A DNA stretch of 64,000 bases from Bidens hawaiensis (GCA_021521415.1 JAIQDT010001112.1:62001-126000); one strand, 5' to 3'; shown: positions 11,042 through 23,258, counted from the first letter of the stretch. Notes: generated by a model not told the origin, from the sequence alone. Translations and numbers: made by a program.

Positions 11042-12259
11042 TTACACGTCAACTACTTCCTTTTGAGGAAATAGGTGGGGGTATTTCTTCCGAAATTCAT
11101 CCTTTCGTTCCCAAGTAAATTCTGGGCCTCGTTGCGAATTCCATCTAACTTTGATCAACGAGATCTTATTGTGTCTAAGTTGCTTGATCTTACCGTCCAC
11201 TATTTCAATGGGCTCCTCTACGAAGTTGAGCCTATCACTTATTTGAACACCCTCTAAAGGTAACACCGATGTCTCATCCGACAGACACCTTTTCAAGTTC
11301 GACACGTGAAACACGTTGTGAACTGCACTCAGTTCATCAGCCAGTTCTAATCGGTATGCTACAGGACCGATTTTTGCAATAATGTCGAATGGTCCAATGT
11401 ATCTCGGGGCTAACTTCCCCGCCTTTCCAAATCTAACCACACCCTTCCACGGTGATACTTTCAAATATACCTTTTCACCCTTCTTAAATGACAACGGTTT
11501 TCGACGGGTATCGGCATAACTCTTCTGCCGATCCCGCGCGGCTTTCAGGTTGTTCTTAATTTCAAGAATCTTGCTGGTCGTCTCCTGGACCAGATCCGAT
11601 CTAATGACCTGCGAGTCACCCACTTCAGACCAGCAAAGTGGTGATCGGCACTTCCGTCCATACAATGCTTCATAAGGTGCTGCCTTTATACTGCTATGGT
11701 AGCTGTTATTATAGGAAAATTCAACGAGTGGGAGATGTTGATCCCAATTTCCCTTAAAGTCCAGTACGCAGGCACGAAGCAAATCCTCCAAAGTTTGAAT
11801 GGTCCTCTCAGACTGACCATCGGTCTGAGGGTGGTAAGCTGTGCTTAGGTCAATACGTGTTCCCAATGCTTCTTGGACAGCTTGCCAAAGTTTGGAGGTG
11901 AAATGGCTATCCCTATCGGAGATGATCGAGATGGGGATGCCATGACGAGACACTATTTCATTTATATAAATTTGCGCAAGTCTCTCGGTGTTATAATTAT
12001 TTCTAATCGGAATAAAATGTGCCGATTTGGTTAATCGATCCACGATTACCCAAATTGCATCATGTCCCCGGGATGTCTTAGGGAGGTGTGTCACGAAATC
12101 CATTGTGATTTGCTCCCACTTCCATTCAAGAATTTCCGGTTGTTGTAACATCCCCGAGGGTTTCTGGTGCTCCGCCTTAACCCTCGCACACGTCGTACAC
12201 TTGCCGACGTGAGTGGCTATATCCTTTTTCATACCCGGCCACCAGTAGAACTCCTTCAC
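11042..12259 (-). pseudogene. Gypsy-1 integrase and chromodomain portion of pol
   Basis: This 405-codon open frame continues gag-pol after a 1-nt frameshift. It holds the second half of the zinc-binding region ([16 protein letters not shown]), the catalytic core ([43 protein letters not shown]) and the [19 protein letters not shown] region. The C-terminus ([20 protein letters not shown], then [17 protein letters not shown]) has the spacing of the chromodomain-like module of plant chromoviruses. In this family the module recognises chromatin marks and guides integration. Apart from the upstream shift it is undamaged. Confidence 0.9.
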
Positions 12260-15200
12260 ATCCTATACATCTTATCCGATCCCGGATGTATGGAATATTT
12301 CGATTTATGCGCTTCGTCCATGATTAATTCACGAAGGTCATGGAGGGTCGGAATCCAAATCCGATTTTTGAAATAGAGAATTTCGTCCACACGCTGTTCG
12401 AAATTCTTTTCGTTACCGTAAAGTCCCTCTTTTTCCAATTGTTCCTCTTTCAACGCCTCGCGTTGAGCAACTCGAACCAAATCTGAAAGGTTCAACTGAA
12501 CAATCATCCCTAGCGCTCGCACACGCAATGGTTTAACTCGATCTTTCCTACTCAGGGCATCGGCTACAACGTTAGCCTTGCCGGGGTGATAACGGATGTC
12601 ACAGTCATAGTCACTCAGTAACTCGACCCACCTTCGTTGTCTCATATTTAGTTCTTTCTGATCGAGTATGTGTTGCAAACTTTTATGATCAGTGAAGATG
12701 GTGCACTTTGTACCGTAGAGATAGTGCCTCCAGATTTTAAGTGCGAAGATGACTGCTCCCAGTTCTAAGTCATGAGTGGTGTAGTTTTTCTCGTGTATTT
12801 TTAACTGTCGAGAAGCATAGGCTATAACCTTACTATTTTGCATCAACACGCATCCTAACCCTCTCCGGGATGCGTCACAATACACGACAAAACCATCGTC
12901 TCCGTCGGGGAGACTTAAGATTGGCGCTTGGCACAATCTTTGTTTTAGCGTTTGAAACGCCGTTTCCTGCTCTTCACCCCATTCATACATCCGATCCTTT
13001 TGAGTCAGGAGGGTTAAAGGTTGGGCGATGCTGGAAAAGTTCTCTATAAATCGACGATAGTATCCAGCTAAGCCTAAGAATTGGCGGATTTCCTTTGGAG
13101 ATTTAGGCGCTTGCCAATTCTTAATTGCTTCAACCTTACTCGGATCAACGTGTATTCCTTGGTGGTTTATAACGTGACCGAGGAATTGCACCTCTTGTAA
13201 CCAGAAGTTACACTTGGAGAATTTTGCATATAACTTCTCCTGATCCAGGAGCTCTAGAACTAACTTTAAGTGTTGCTCGTGCTCTTCTTTACTCTTCGAG
13301 TATATCAAAATATCGTCAATAAATACAATGACGAATTTGTCAAGATAGGGTTTACAGACTCGATTCATGAGATCCATGAATACTACTGGCGCATTTGTTA
13401 GCCCAAAAGGCATAACTAAGAACTCGTAATGGCCGTAGCGAGTCCGGAATGCAGTTTTTGGGATATCCTCCTCCTGAATTCTAACCTGATGGTATCCCGA
13501 TCTAAGATCTATTTTTGAAAAGTAGCTCGCACCTTGTAGTTGGTCGAACAGATCATCGATTCGGGGGAGAGGATACCTATTTTTGATTGTCAACTTGTTC
13601 AATTCCCTGTAATCAATGCACATTCTAAGGCTCCCGTCCTTCTTTTTCATGAATAAAACAGGTGCACCCCACGGGGAATAACTGGGACGTATAAATCCTT
13701 TATCCAACAATTCCTGCAACTGGTTGGATAATTCTTGCATCTCGGATGGTGCAAGTCGGTAGGGCGCCTTAGCAACAGGGCCAGCCTGAGGTAACAGATC
13801 GACCCCGAATTCGACCTGTCGGGTTGGCGGTAATCCAGGAAGTTCCTCTGGAAAAATTTGTGGAAATTCGCGTGCCACGGGAATATCGTCCACCCGTTTT
13901 TCCTCAGAATTAGCGGCCGTCAGGCTCGCTAGATACGCCACACATCCCTGACGTATATATTTCATCACCTTGAGGTGGGATATAAATGGTATCATGGTGC
14001 CGGATTTTTCTCCATGCACTAATACCTCTTCGTCATCCGACACCCGGATCTTGACGGTTTTCTTTTCATAGTTTATTTCTACCCTGTTACGTGCCAACCA
14101 ATCCTTTCCCACTATCACGTCAAAACTACCCAATTCTACCGGTAACAAGTCAATCAGAAAGGATTGTTCGTTCAGAATAAAAGGGCAATTCCGAACTATC
14201 CGATTAACTATCATGGTTTTACCGTTAGCGACTTCTACGGTGTAAGGTTCTATGGTTTCACCAATAGGAAGGTTTGCTATCGAAAGGAATCTAACGGAGA
14301 CAAAACTTCTATCGGCGCCTGTATCAAATAATACAGAAGCGTAATGATCAGAGACGAGGAAGGTACCTGTCACTACGCTGGGGTCCTGGCGTGCCTCGTT
14401 CGCCCCCATCACGAATGCTCGGCCTCGCGCCGGATTGGACGACGATGCCTGACCCGTGAGTTGTCTCCCGTTTCCTCCCTGGTTCAGTTTCGGGCAGTTT
14501 CTTTTGAAGTGATCCGTGCTGCCGCATTCGTAGCAAGCACGGCTAGTGGTCACCATCTGATTTCCTTGCGGGTTCTGCTGTCGGGCTGGTTGAGTTCTAA
14601 ATGGTTGCGCACGAATAGGTTGCGGTTGCCGGTTCAGGTTGTTCAGATTTGTCTTACAATTTGGTGCGTAGTGTCCAATCCTGCCACACCGGTGGCACAC
14701 CACCTCTTTGCACACGCCACCATGGTGGTAACTACATTTCCCGCACTTAGGAAACGTTCCTTTCTGCGGTTCTTGCCTTCCGCCCGAACTAGTCATGGCA
14801 TAGCTCTGGGCAGTGGGCCTAGCTCGTTTGCTTTGCTGCTTTTCCTGGATCCTATGGTCATGTGTACCCCGTTTTCCCCCAGCGGATTCTCCTGTCACCT
14901 TTAGTGATCCGCTCCGTAAGAAATCATACGTGACAATGCCAGCCTGTGTCACTGCACTTTCATACGTCTGGTGTCCCCCCGCGTTGACTATACTCCTCAC
15001 TACTGGAGTAAGTCCCCAAATATAACGTTCCACCCTCTTCGTCTCTGGGGTGACCAACCACGGTACTAATCGTGACAGTTCATTAAACCGGTTGGTATAA
15101 CCCAAGTGGTCCGCGCCCTTCATCTCCAGATTCCACAACTCATTTTCCAGTTTCTGCAATTCATTCTTTGGGCAGAAATGTTCCAACACAAGAGCCTTAA

Positions 15201-15747
15201 GCTCCGTCCAGGTCATGTGGTTTGTCGCCGCCTGACCTCGAGTCTGTACTATGGTGTTCCACCATGTCAAGGCATGGTCTGTGAATGTACAGGTGGCGTA
15301 CTTAACGATACAATCCTCGGGACAGTTGCTGATATTCACCACTGATTCTGTTTTCTCTATCCATTTAACTAACCCATTCGGTCCTTCAGACCCGCTAAAC
15401 TCTAATGGCTTGCACAACATAAAGTCCTTGATCGAACATCCCCTGGATGCACGAATCGGTTCAGTACGGTTCGTCTCTACCGTAGGTATAGGGCCATTAC
15501 TGTCAGTAACGACCACCCTAGGCGGTGCGTCATTACTCGGAATCGTGTTATCATTCCTTGGAGGATTAGCATTTTGTTCCCCGTCATTATATATGGGCGT
15601 TTGATTGCTCGGAGGGGTTGGATTGGTCGAGTTATTAATACTGGCGGCGATGCGCGATACTATATCCGGTATCACCGCCTCCAACTGTTGAGCAATCAAA
15701 CGGCTCACATCTACTTCCGATATTTTCGTTGATCGTTTCGGTGCCAT
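12256..15747 (-). pseudogene. Gypsy-1 gag, protease, RT and RNase H (single downstream frameshift)
   Basis: The start is taken at [14 protein letters not shown] (15747), because the homologous Gypsy-2 gag begins MARRKQ; the open frame itself extends to 15786. Domains: retrotransposon gag ([20 protein letters not shown]), clustered zinc-binding motifs ([40 protein letters not shown]), protease ([11 protein letters not shown]), RT ([20 protein letters not shown]), RNase H ([21 protein letters not shown]). It stops at KMYRM, where Gypsy-4 continues [14 protein letters not shown]; the Gypsy-1 DNA is one base shorter there. Otherwise the frame is fully open over about 1160 codons. Confidence 0.92.
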
Positions 15748-15924
15748 TCTACACAACATCAAGAAAATACATATAATCAATACCATCTCAAATCATAAAA
15801 CACAATACATATTTCATTCATTAGTAAACATTGATACATATTACACAAACATCAGTTTACATACTTTCCAGTCAACATTACATAACTAAGTTTTAATACA
15901 AGGGCCCTATGTCGGCATCATCTC

Positions 15925-16020
15925 GACATAACCCGTAAAGGGGTCAGTGCTTGAATGATACCCAAAAGTATCTATAATGATATGCCCCAAAAGAGACCCA
16001 CCCTAGGGGCCAGTGGTTGT
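15925..16020 (-). promoter_or_regulatory. Paired hairpin motifs between ORF0 and gag of Gypsy-1
   Basis: Read on the minus strand, two short motifs about 65 nt apart share the form CAAGCACTGRCCC...GGGTTA: one near 16020-15996 (CACTGGCCCCTAGGG) and one near 15955-15925 (AAGCACTGACCCCTTTACGG). Each can fold a small stem. Gypsy-2 has the same pair in the same place (35965-36058), though its surrounding sequence is much changed. Role unknown; it could shape translation of gag after ORF0. Confidence 0.5.
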
Positions 16021-16147
16021 ATTATAACTAAACCAGATTCACTCCATGTTAGTATCACCACTAACTACTTACACAGAGTATCAAAAAAAAAATGGTCCCT
16101 GACTATCCCCATCCAAACATAACTACTAAACACGGTGGTATCCCTGA

Positions 16148-16732
16148 CTATACCCACCACATCATCACTGCCACCAACGCCACCACTACTGCCATCACCC
16201 CCCGGAGCCACGCCTCTAACCGCTGAACCATCAATCGGGAGTACGAGCACTCCCTTGTCAACCGGTCGATTGCATACTGGCAATCCAGTATGCGGTCACC
16301 AAGGTACACCCGTCTCTGTACCCCCACGGTCAGGGCGGCTGAGTGCTCATTTACTTGCTCTGTGAGCACTCGTAGCCAGGCCGCCGCATCCCGCTCCTGT
16401 CTAGGAAGGCCCCAGACAGGTGGAGCCATCGGCTCGGGCTGGGATGAGGACTCTCCCCGACGAGTAGCAGGTCGGGGTGGGGGAGAGGTCGGTGGGACAC
16501 GCGGAATGCTGATCCGCGCCGTAAGGCGGGGACCAAATCCCGGAGGAACAGAGGTGGCCTGCGGTGCGAGTGGAGTAGGGGATCTGACGATCCGGGCCGG
16601 GGAGGACTGGCTCGAGCTCCTGTGACTCGCCTCGCTAGGCTCGGAGTCGGATGACACGTGTAGGCTCCCGGAGTTTCCGGGGCTAACCTCCTCCGGGTCC
16701 TCCTCTACTGATAAGCTATGCGGGCTTAACAT
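16148..16732 (-). CDS. ORF0 of Gypsy-1: putative tail-anchored accessory protein
   Basis: This separate ORF lies between the 5' LTR and gag. The frame is open from 16792; the ATG at 16732 is preferred because similarity to the Gypsy-2 ORF0 starts just after it (EEDPEE). About 194 residues: an acidic/Ser-rich N-terminus, a Pro/Arg/Ser-rich middle with RSPTP, TARIS, TSPP, RRGESS and WGLP shared with Gypsy-2, a polar stretch that may be helical, and a hydrophobic C-terminal helix (GVMAVVVALVAVMMWWV). No N-terminal signal peptide is seen. The layout is that of a tail-anchored membrane protein; function unknown. Gypsy-3 lacks it. Some plant Gypsy elements carry extra ORFs, but I cannot name a family for this one. 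Confidence 0.75.
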   Translation of the reverse strand: MLSPHSLSVEEDPEEVSPGNSGSLHVSSDSEPSEASHRSSSQSSPARIVRSPTPLAPQATSVPPGFGPRLTARISIPRVPPTSPPPRPATRRGESSSQPEPMAPPVWGLPRQERDAAAWLRVLTEQVNEHSAALTVGVQRRVYLGDRILDCQYAIDRLTRECSYSRLMVQRLEAWLRGVMAVVVALVAVMMWWV

Positions 16733-16792
16733 TTTTACCTGCACACAAGTTAACAAGCATATAGTTCTTTCCATAGTGTAATTCATAATCAA

Positions 16793-17078
16793 ATTAATAC
16801 ATACTTATTTATACAACTTTACCACATAATAATATTATCATATATTTACACATATGTTGCCAATTTTACCTATTTAAAGTTCCTCGTGACTTCCCCTGAA
16901 TTCTCCCGTGCAGACAAGTCTGTTATTATGTTCCGGACCATAATAACTCACTTGTCCATCCAAGTTCATCCAGATCCCGTCACAATAAATTATTAGTTGA
17001 TATTCAGATCCTATAATACTTGAGCTACTGGTTATATTTTAGGTATCTCTTTCAGACATCCTAATTCTATATATCCAA
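16793..17078 (-). other. 5' leader of Gypsy-1
   Basis: Untranslated leader between the primer site and the ORF0 frame. AT-rich; no further feature recognised. Confidence 0.6.
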
Positions 17079-17092
17079 TGGCTCTGATACCA
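17079..17092 (-). other. Primer-binding site of Gypsy-1
   Basis: The minus strand reads TTGGTATCAGAGCCA around this site, five bases from the 5' LTR end. It matches the initiator-Met tRNA 3' end and confirms the element's minus orientation. Confidence 0.9.
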
Positions 17093-17097
17093 AGTTC

Positions 17098-20000
17098 TGT
17101 TACACCCCGTAACCGCAGCGGAAACGTACACGGGATGCAACAGACACATCTGATATCAACAGCATTGCTTATAAAGAAAATACCACTACATAAATTTATA
17201 ACATATTACATTGTTGCGAGTTTCGTTACTATCTAGGTGTTACACACAGGTTTTACCGATAAGACATTAATATATGTTCATTACAAAATATAGAGCAGCA
17301 AGCTTCCAACAGGTAGCACAGATAATTAAGCACATTTCAATCATTCCAACTTGGGCATACCTAGAAAACATGTAAAGAAAACGGGTCAACTACGAATAGT
17401 TGGTGAGTTTCACTAAATTAAATAAACACTGACAGATCATTTTATTAACCATTTATTAGCAATGTAATTATGCTGGGAACTATGTTACCCCAGAGCATTT
17501 CTACTAATCTTCTGGGAACTATGTTACCCCAGAACAATAATAACCTCTGGGAACTATGTTACCCCAGAACAATAATAACCTCTGGGAACAATGTTACCCC
17601 AGAACAATAATATCCTCTGGGAACTACGTTACCCCAGAACAATAATAACCCCTGGGAACTATGTTACCCCAGAACAATAATAACCTCTGGGAACTACGTT
17701 ACCCCAGAACAATAATAACCTCTGGGAACTACGTTACCCCAGAACAATAATAACTTCTGGGAACTACGTTACCCCAGAACAATAATAACCTCTGGGAACT
17801 ATGTTACCCCAGAACAATTCCACACGATAAACAATTTATATATTCTATGCATCAAACCATATATATATAAATATACAAGTGTTTCCATACGATCGGTATG
17901 TACTTAAATACTTTAACAAAGACATGTTTTCCGCCCCGGGAAAATATTTAGAAACAGTTCAGTAAAAAAAGGGCTCGTGAAAACTCACCTTTCTGTGAGT
18001 CGGGACGTGATACAATGAACTGCTATAAGCCTGGATCTGTAATATAATATCTAGTCGTTACTATATAATTCCCATAAATTAAATACGTGTCAATCGGTAC
18101 ATCTAGGGACATTGTTAACCCATTACTGTACTCGATCCGGGGACTATGTTAACCCCGTGACACTTCTAAGGACCCAGATTGTGACATTACTTAGAGTCGG
18201 ACGGTCAAAATTATCATTTTTATGTTTTCCTTGATTTGCGTGCCTAGCACGGTTATCCGTTTTTAGATTCAAAAATGAGTTTGTTTACAACCGACCCAAA
18301 AATGGTGTTTGGCTGTTATTTTAGTTAAAGTGATGAAATTAGAGCTCGGTTTGGACACCCCGTTTGGCCGCGGGGCCCGTTTCCGTCATTTAGGTGCCGG
18401 AAACAGTTAAATCGGGTGAAATTACCCAAATCATCCGAATTATTTTCGGATGATTTTCTTTGATTTAATTTACTTAGTATTATGAAAATGGTCTATTTTT
18501 AGGTTTTTATATACCAGTCAGCTCGCTTATGCGAGTTTTGCCGGTTTACACGTTTTAAGCTTTAAAAATTTGTTTTTATGTTCTTTTTAGCACAAATAAT
18601 TACCCGTTTAGTCTCGGGTCTTGAAATTTTGCACAAAACTTATTTTGACAGTAAGAAATTTTATAAAAATTTTCCAGATTTATTTTCTTATATTTACATT
18701 TATTTATCTATTTTTAAACCTTATTAAAACACTAAATATGTCAAAAATACCAAAAGACTTTAGAAAAATCCCAAATTTTTCTGGGATGATTCCTGCCATC
18801 CTCATAACTCCCTGAAATATTTCCAGAACCCAAAACTCATTTTTCAAGCCATTTTCACAAAAACCAAGCTAGAAAGCTCTAGAACTCGTTTTACCGAAAA
18901 GCCCCCTTAGACTTCTCCAACTGAGCTCAAATTTTGTGTGTGACTTTTATATGTTATAAAAAGCTTATCCTAAAGTTTTCAGAATTTTTCATCAAGTTTA
19001 ACTATTTTTCACCATTTTTGGCCAAAACCGAGCATTAAATTCACCAAATATTCATCTTTTATCCAAAAATTACCAAAAATTCACAGATCTCATATTTTCA
19101 TGTGTAGATCATCTCTGTGAAATTTCGTGACCCAACTCTAAGCACATTACAATCTGTCCAAAATCACTAAATCACACGAAAACCGAACTATCTTGTGTTT
19201 TCTAGCGTTAGATCGCAAAGATCTTGGTTTCTAGCCTTTGCTAGCCACTAGATACAACACTTACAAGCACAATAACACTATACCAAGCACGTTACACCAA
19301 CAATCAAACCATTTCTTTCATAGTGTCGGTTTTGATATAAAAACAAAGGTTTTAACCGTAAAAATCCGTTCTCGACTCTTTTTACTCATTTCTTGGACCA
19401 AGATCCCTTGTATAACATGTATACATCTCTTGATCATGCAAGAGTCGGTTTCATCTCGGGCTTTCACCCGTCTTTCACATCGAAAACTCATTTTACAAGA
19501 TTTCAACCGTAAAATTTCGTTCTAAACTCTTTTAACTCATCACTTGGATCAAGATCCTTTGTATAACTTGTATACATCACTTGATCATGCGAGAATCGGT
19601 TTCAACTCGGGTTTTCACCCATTTTTACATTTGAAACCTCCTTTTCTCAAGATCATGGAGTTAGAAACAAGATTCAAGTATTAAAACATGTTCATACCTT
19701 CAAGTTTTTGGTTAAAGGTGATGAATTTAGATGGATACTTGAAAGATATGAAGAGATTTGAGAGAGTTTGGTGATGTAAAAAAGAAAATGAATGATAATG
19801 TGTGTAAAGGGGACCAATCGGTCCAAGTAATGGGTGGGGGTGGGCCCCACAACTTCAATATTAGCCACATATTCGGATTTCCGTAATCCGGATAATGTTT
19901 TGGATAATCTGGCTCAGTTCGTTTCTCGTTTAAACTCGTAATTCGGCTTAAAACGAGCCTAAAATGGTTGTTTTTCGGGTTAAAATAAAATTTACATAAA

Positions 20001-20438
20001 ACCGACTTAAAAACTTTAAAAACTTAAACCATGACATTAAAACATCATATTATTAATAATTACGCATCTTTTTCGGCTTGATCGATCGTCTCTTGCTTGG
20101 TTTGATGTTAAAGGTTTCGTTTATCGTACCGACGTACTAATAAATCGAAATCCTTTTTCTGTGCTATAATTCACTTATCCCGAAGCATTAATACTTCGTA
20201 AACATCACTAAACATTATATACTTCGTCTATAATGTAATTCCCGATTCGTTCGGGTTTCAATAATCGTTCATTGGTTAAATGTAATTCCAATACGATTCA
20301 CTATATAATCGAGTATGATTCGTACTATGAATCATATATACTCGTATATACGTACTATAACTCATATAATCAATATTAAATGACACGTAAATAGTATATA
20401 CCGGCTAGGGTATACCTGGATTTGCCGGAATCGTTACA
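17098..20438 (-). repeat. 5' LTR of Gypsy-1 (3341 bp)
   Basis: Near-identical partner of 7736-11005. It begins TGTTACACCCCG on the plus strand (one substitution from the other LTR) and ends GGAATCGTTACA. It should hold the promoter for minus-strand transcription; no confident TATA box could be chosen. Confidence 0.93.
17473..17817. repeat. Quasi-palindromic 35-bp minisatellite in the Gypsy-1 5' LTR
   Basis: Ten boxes of the motif described at 8111-8385, two more than in the 3' LTR. The two LTRs are copied from one template at insertion, so the difference arose afterwards or during reverse transcription. Confidence 0.9.
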
Positions 20439-20443
20439 CTAAA
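20439..20443. repeat. Target site duplication of Gypsy-1, right copy
   Basis: CTAAA directly after the LTR end TTACA, identical to 7731-7735. Confidence 0.9.
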
Positions 20444-21226
20444 TATGTCCATGACGTTCTCAAACGCTTCAAGATGGAGGACAACACTCCATTTGATACT
20501 CCTGTTTGCGTCAACCACAAATTGGGTGTTGATTCGGACAGTGATGAAGACGTGGACCCCACCCAATATCGAGCAATCATAGGTTCTTTAATGTATTTAA
20601 CTGCATCTAGACCTGATATTATGTTTGCAGTTTGTCTCTGTGCTCGATTTCAGGCAAACCCAAAGGAATCTCACATGAAGGGAGTGAAGAGGATTTTGCG
20701 GTATCTCAAAGGCAAGCCTAAGCTGGGATTGTGGTACACGAAAGGGGGAGACCTGGACTTGGTTGCTTACATGGATTCTGACTATGGAGGTTGCAATCAG
20801 AACAGGAAGTCGACAACCGGTGGATGCCAGTTTCTGGGAGGAAGATTAGTTTCATGGCAGTGCAAGAAACAGACCTCAGTAGCCATTTCCACCTGTGAAG
20901 CAGAGTACATGGCAGCAACAAACTGCTGCTCCTAGGTTCTTTGGATACAACAGCAATTGCACGATTACGGTCTGAATTTTACTCAAACTCCTATTTGCAT
21001 TGATAACACTGCTGCAATCTCAGTAACTAACAATCCCGTAAAACATAGCAAAACTAAACACATTGACATTCGTCATCATTTTATACTGGATTGTGCTGAG
21101 AAGAAATTAATAGTGCTCGAAAAGGTTGATTTGTTAGATAATTTCGCTGATCTTTTTACTAAAGCGTTTGACCGAACTCGTTTTCAAAATCTTGTTGAGC
21201 TTAATGGGATGATCAATCCCGAGTAG
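20444..21226 (+). pseudogene. Copia-1 pol, second part: RT end and RNase H
   Basis: Continues the frame broken at 7735 (YVHDVLKRFK...). It holds the conserved Copia segment IGSLMYLTASRPDIMFAV, RNase H (AYMDSDYGGC, GCQFLGGRLVSW, CEAEYMA) and the C-terminal region with IDIRHHFI and DLFTKAF, ending with TAG at 21224-21226. One premature stop lies at 20933-20935, just before VLWIQQQL. Confidence 0.92.
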
Positions 21227-21863
21227 ATTATGAGGATAGCCATTGACCAGATGACTGAAAGTGACCGGGGCGGTTTATGATGGATTTTGTTCTTTCGCTA
21301 AAAAATAGTCGTTCATACTTAGTTAGAAGGACACATACTCGTATGTGGTCGGTCCAGCTGATCCATTGGATCTTCAGGATAGCCGTTTACCTGAAGATTT
21401 TGACTTGATCGGGGCGATAGAATCTAAATTTTTTTAGGGAGATGATATAATTCTTCAAGTCTATAACTTCGTAAGAAGTTTCAATACAATGTTTTTAAGA
21501 AAATTGATCCAACCTTGGAAAGTGATACACAAACTATTTTTGTGTGCTTAACTAATGAAGTTATTAGGCCTAAAAGACTCTAGAACAGTCATTGTATGTT
21601 ATGGTACCTTTTTATGGTGCGTAAAAGTAAAAGTGATACTAACTAAATCTTCTCGATCTAAAGTGGAGACTCATTCAGAGTTGTGTATGTCTCCATATAC
21701 GTCTTTCCGAATGATAGGCAGAAAAGCGATTACCCAGTCATACACGAGCTCGTGAGTGTTCTGATGTCCGAGAAGATAGGGTGTCAAGTACCTACAGTGA
21801 TCCAGATTCGGGACTTGCAGTAGTCTATTGTTTGAAGATATATAAATCTTTATTAAAAAAAAT

Positions 21864-21866
<3 letters not shown>

Positions 21867-21898
<32 letters not shown>
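21867..21898. repeat. TA dinucleotide microsatellite
   Basis: About 16 TA/AT repeats in the spacer after Copia-1 RNase H. Confidence 0.95.
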
Positions 21899-21901
<3 letters not shown>

Positions 21902-22467
21902 GTTAAGCCTTCTGAAGCCTATTGTGTTATCATTGTCAATCAAGAGGCAAGAAAGAGAACGGGAAGAAGACTCTAAAGATCAACATGTACTTACCTGTTG
22001 ATCAGACACTACGGGTCGAGGTCAACTCGGGGGGACTTGGGGAAAGCCGAATACGCTTTGAGAATAGATAGGAGGCATCACAATCTCTGAGGTGATGTCC
22101 ATCTAAATTTTGAGCTTATTTGAACATAATCCGTATCACTGAAGCAATGAAAACCATACTAAGTTGTATACCTGCTTACAACCTGTTTCTTTATGTCGTA
22201 ATACCGCTGAACATGGATCTCTGTGACAGCCATTTAATTAGTATGATTCCTGTTCGGATCTTTTCTAAAACATGCTAGTCCCCGACAAGACTGAAATTTG
22301 ATCTCGTGTACTTAATTACTAAAATTTTCATATATATTTCGTTTTATGTTTCAAAGATTGGTTACTTGGTTCTTTGATTATAAAGTTTAAATCTTTCACA
22401 GAGGATTTTAAAAGACAGTTGCATTTGGTTCAAAGGTTTGAAGGCTGATTTTGTAAATTTAAGGGTG

Positions 22468-22540
22468 AGCGAAGTTGAAGGGCGAAGTTGTCACATAGGC
22501 GAAGTTATGGATCAGCGAAGTTAACCATAACTTTGCCTGA
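22468..22540 (+). repeat. GCGAAGTT array 1 in the Copia-1 3' spacer
   Basis: Four direct copies of GCGAAGTT and one inverted copy with a change (AACTTTGCC). Same family of repeats as the gag leader. Confidence 0.75.
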
Positions 22541-22923
22541 GCTTTTTCAAACATATATAAAGGACTTTTTGGTCAAACCCTTTGCACATTTTCTCAAACC
22601 TGGCGAACTTATACTCTAATCACCCTCGGCGAACTTATTTCCTCGAATCAAACCTTGTTATTTTTCGTTTCCAATCCGTGTTAAAGGTGTGTAGGGTCGA
22701 TATTACGTATAAATCTTGTCAATCATGTTAATTAGATGTCGTTTTGGTCCGATTTGGGACCTCGTTCATGCAAACCATTACACACCCACTTTTCAAACTC
22801 TTTTTGACGTGTTCGTAACCAATTTGATCGTCTAGATCTCTTTTGTAACATGTTTTCATTGTCCACAATCACCAATTTCACCAACAAACCTCGTCTGGCC
22901 TACTGAACTGTCGCCCTTTCAGT

Positions 22924-23225
22924 TCAGGCGAAGTTAGGTTTAGGCGAAGTTGTTCTCAACTTCGCCTTAGGCCTAACTTCGCCTGCTGCTTTAATTTTTA
23001 ACTAATCAGGGGCGGAGTTGTTCAAGGGGTGAATTTATAGTTAGGCGAAGTTATCATTAACTTCGCCTGGTTCTTTATATTATTTAAAAGCTTATCTGTT
23101 ATCAGGCGAAGTTATAGTAAAGGCGAAGTTGTACTCAACTTCGCCCTTTTCCTAACTTCGCCTGTACACCAGAAGCTATCATAACTTCGCTCATGGTAAT
23201 AGGCAAAGTTGTGATCTGCTTTGAC
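22924..23225 (+). repeat. GCGAAGTT array 2 in the leader of the Copia-1 extra ORF
   Basis: Alternating direct (AGGCGAAGTT) and inverted (AACTTCGCCT) copies, at least five of each with some degenerate, give several nested hairpins, for example TTAGGCGAAGTTATCATTAA-type arms near 23041-23069. The array ends about 35 bp before the ATG of the extra ORF. Confidence 0.8.
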
Positions 23226-23258
23226 GATGTTCTAACTTAGACCGATTGTTATGCAGAT

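Larger units (their letters stand above)
7736..20438 (-). mobile_element. Gypsy-1: Tekay-like chromovirus, nearly complete
   Basis: The element is 12,703 bp with LTRs of 3270 bp (left, 3') and 3341 bp (right, 5'), a perfect 5-bp TSD, a Met-tRNA primer site, ORF0, gag-pol and a chromodomain-like C-terminus. The LTR length difference is exactly two 35-bp repeat units plus one base. About 30 other LTR differences by eye suggest about 1% divergence, hence a recent insertion. The only clear coding lesion is a 1-nt deletion near 12,256 in the integrase zinc-finger region. Large LTRs plus chromodomain place it near Tekay/Del. Confidence 0.93.
21227..23258 (+). other. Long spacer between Copia-1 pol and its extra ORF
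   Basis: About 2 kb without a credible gene. It contains a TA microsatellite (about 21867-21898), two GCGAAGTT arrays (separate entries) and AT-rich sequence. Just before the next ORF there is ACCGATTGTTATGCAG (23241-23256), which looks like a splice acceptor two bases before the ATG. Long pol-to-ORF spacers fit Sirevirus-type elements with an extra 3' gene. Confidence 0.6.

Noticed and set aside
14344..14904. 186-codon plus-strand frame opposite the Gypsy-1 gag
   Set aside because: It is antisense to the zinc-knuckle and protease region and has no independent signature.
17473..17817. Possible CRISPR array (regular 35-bp palindromic repeats)
   Set aside because: There are no unique spacers of even length; units are contiguous, lie inside a plant LTR and have a copy in the other LTR.
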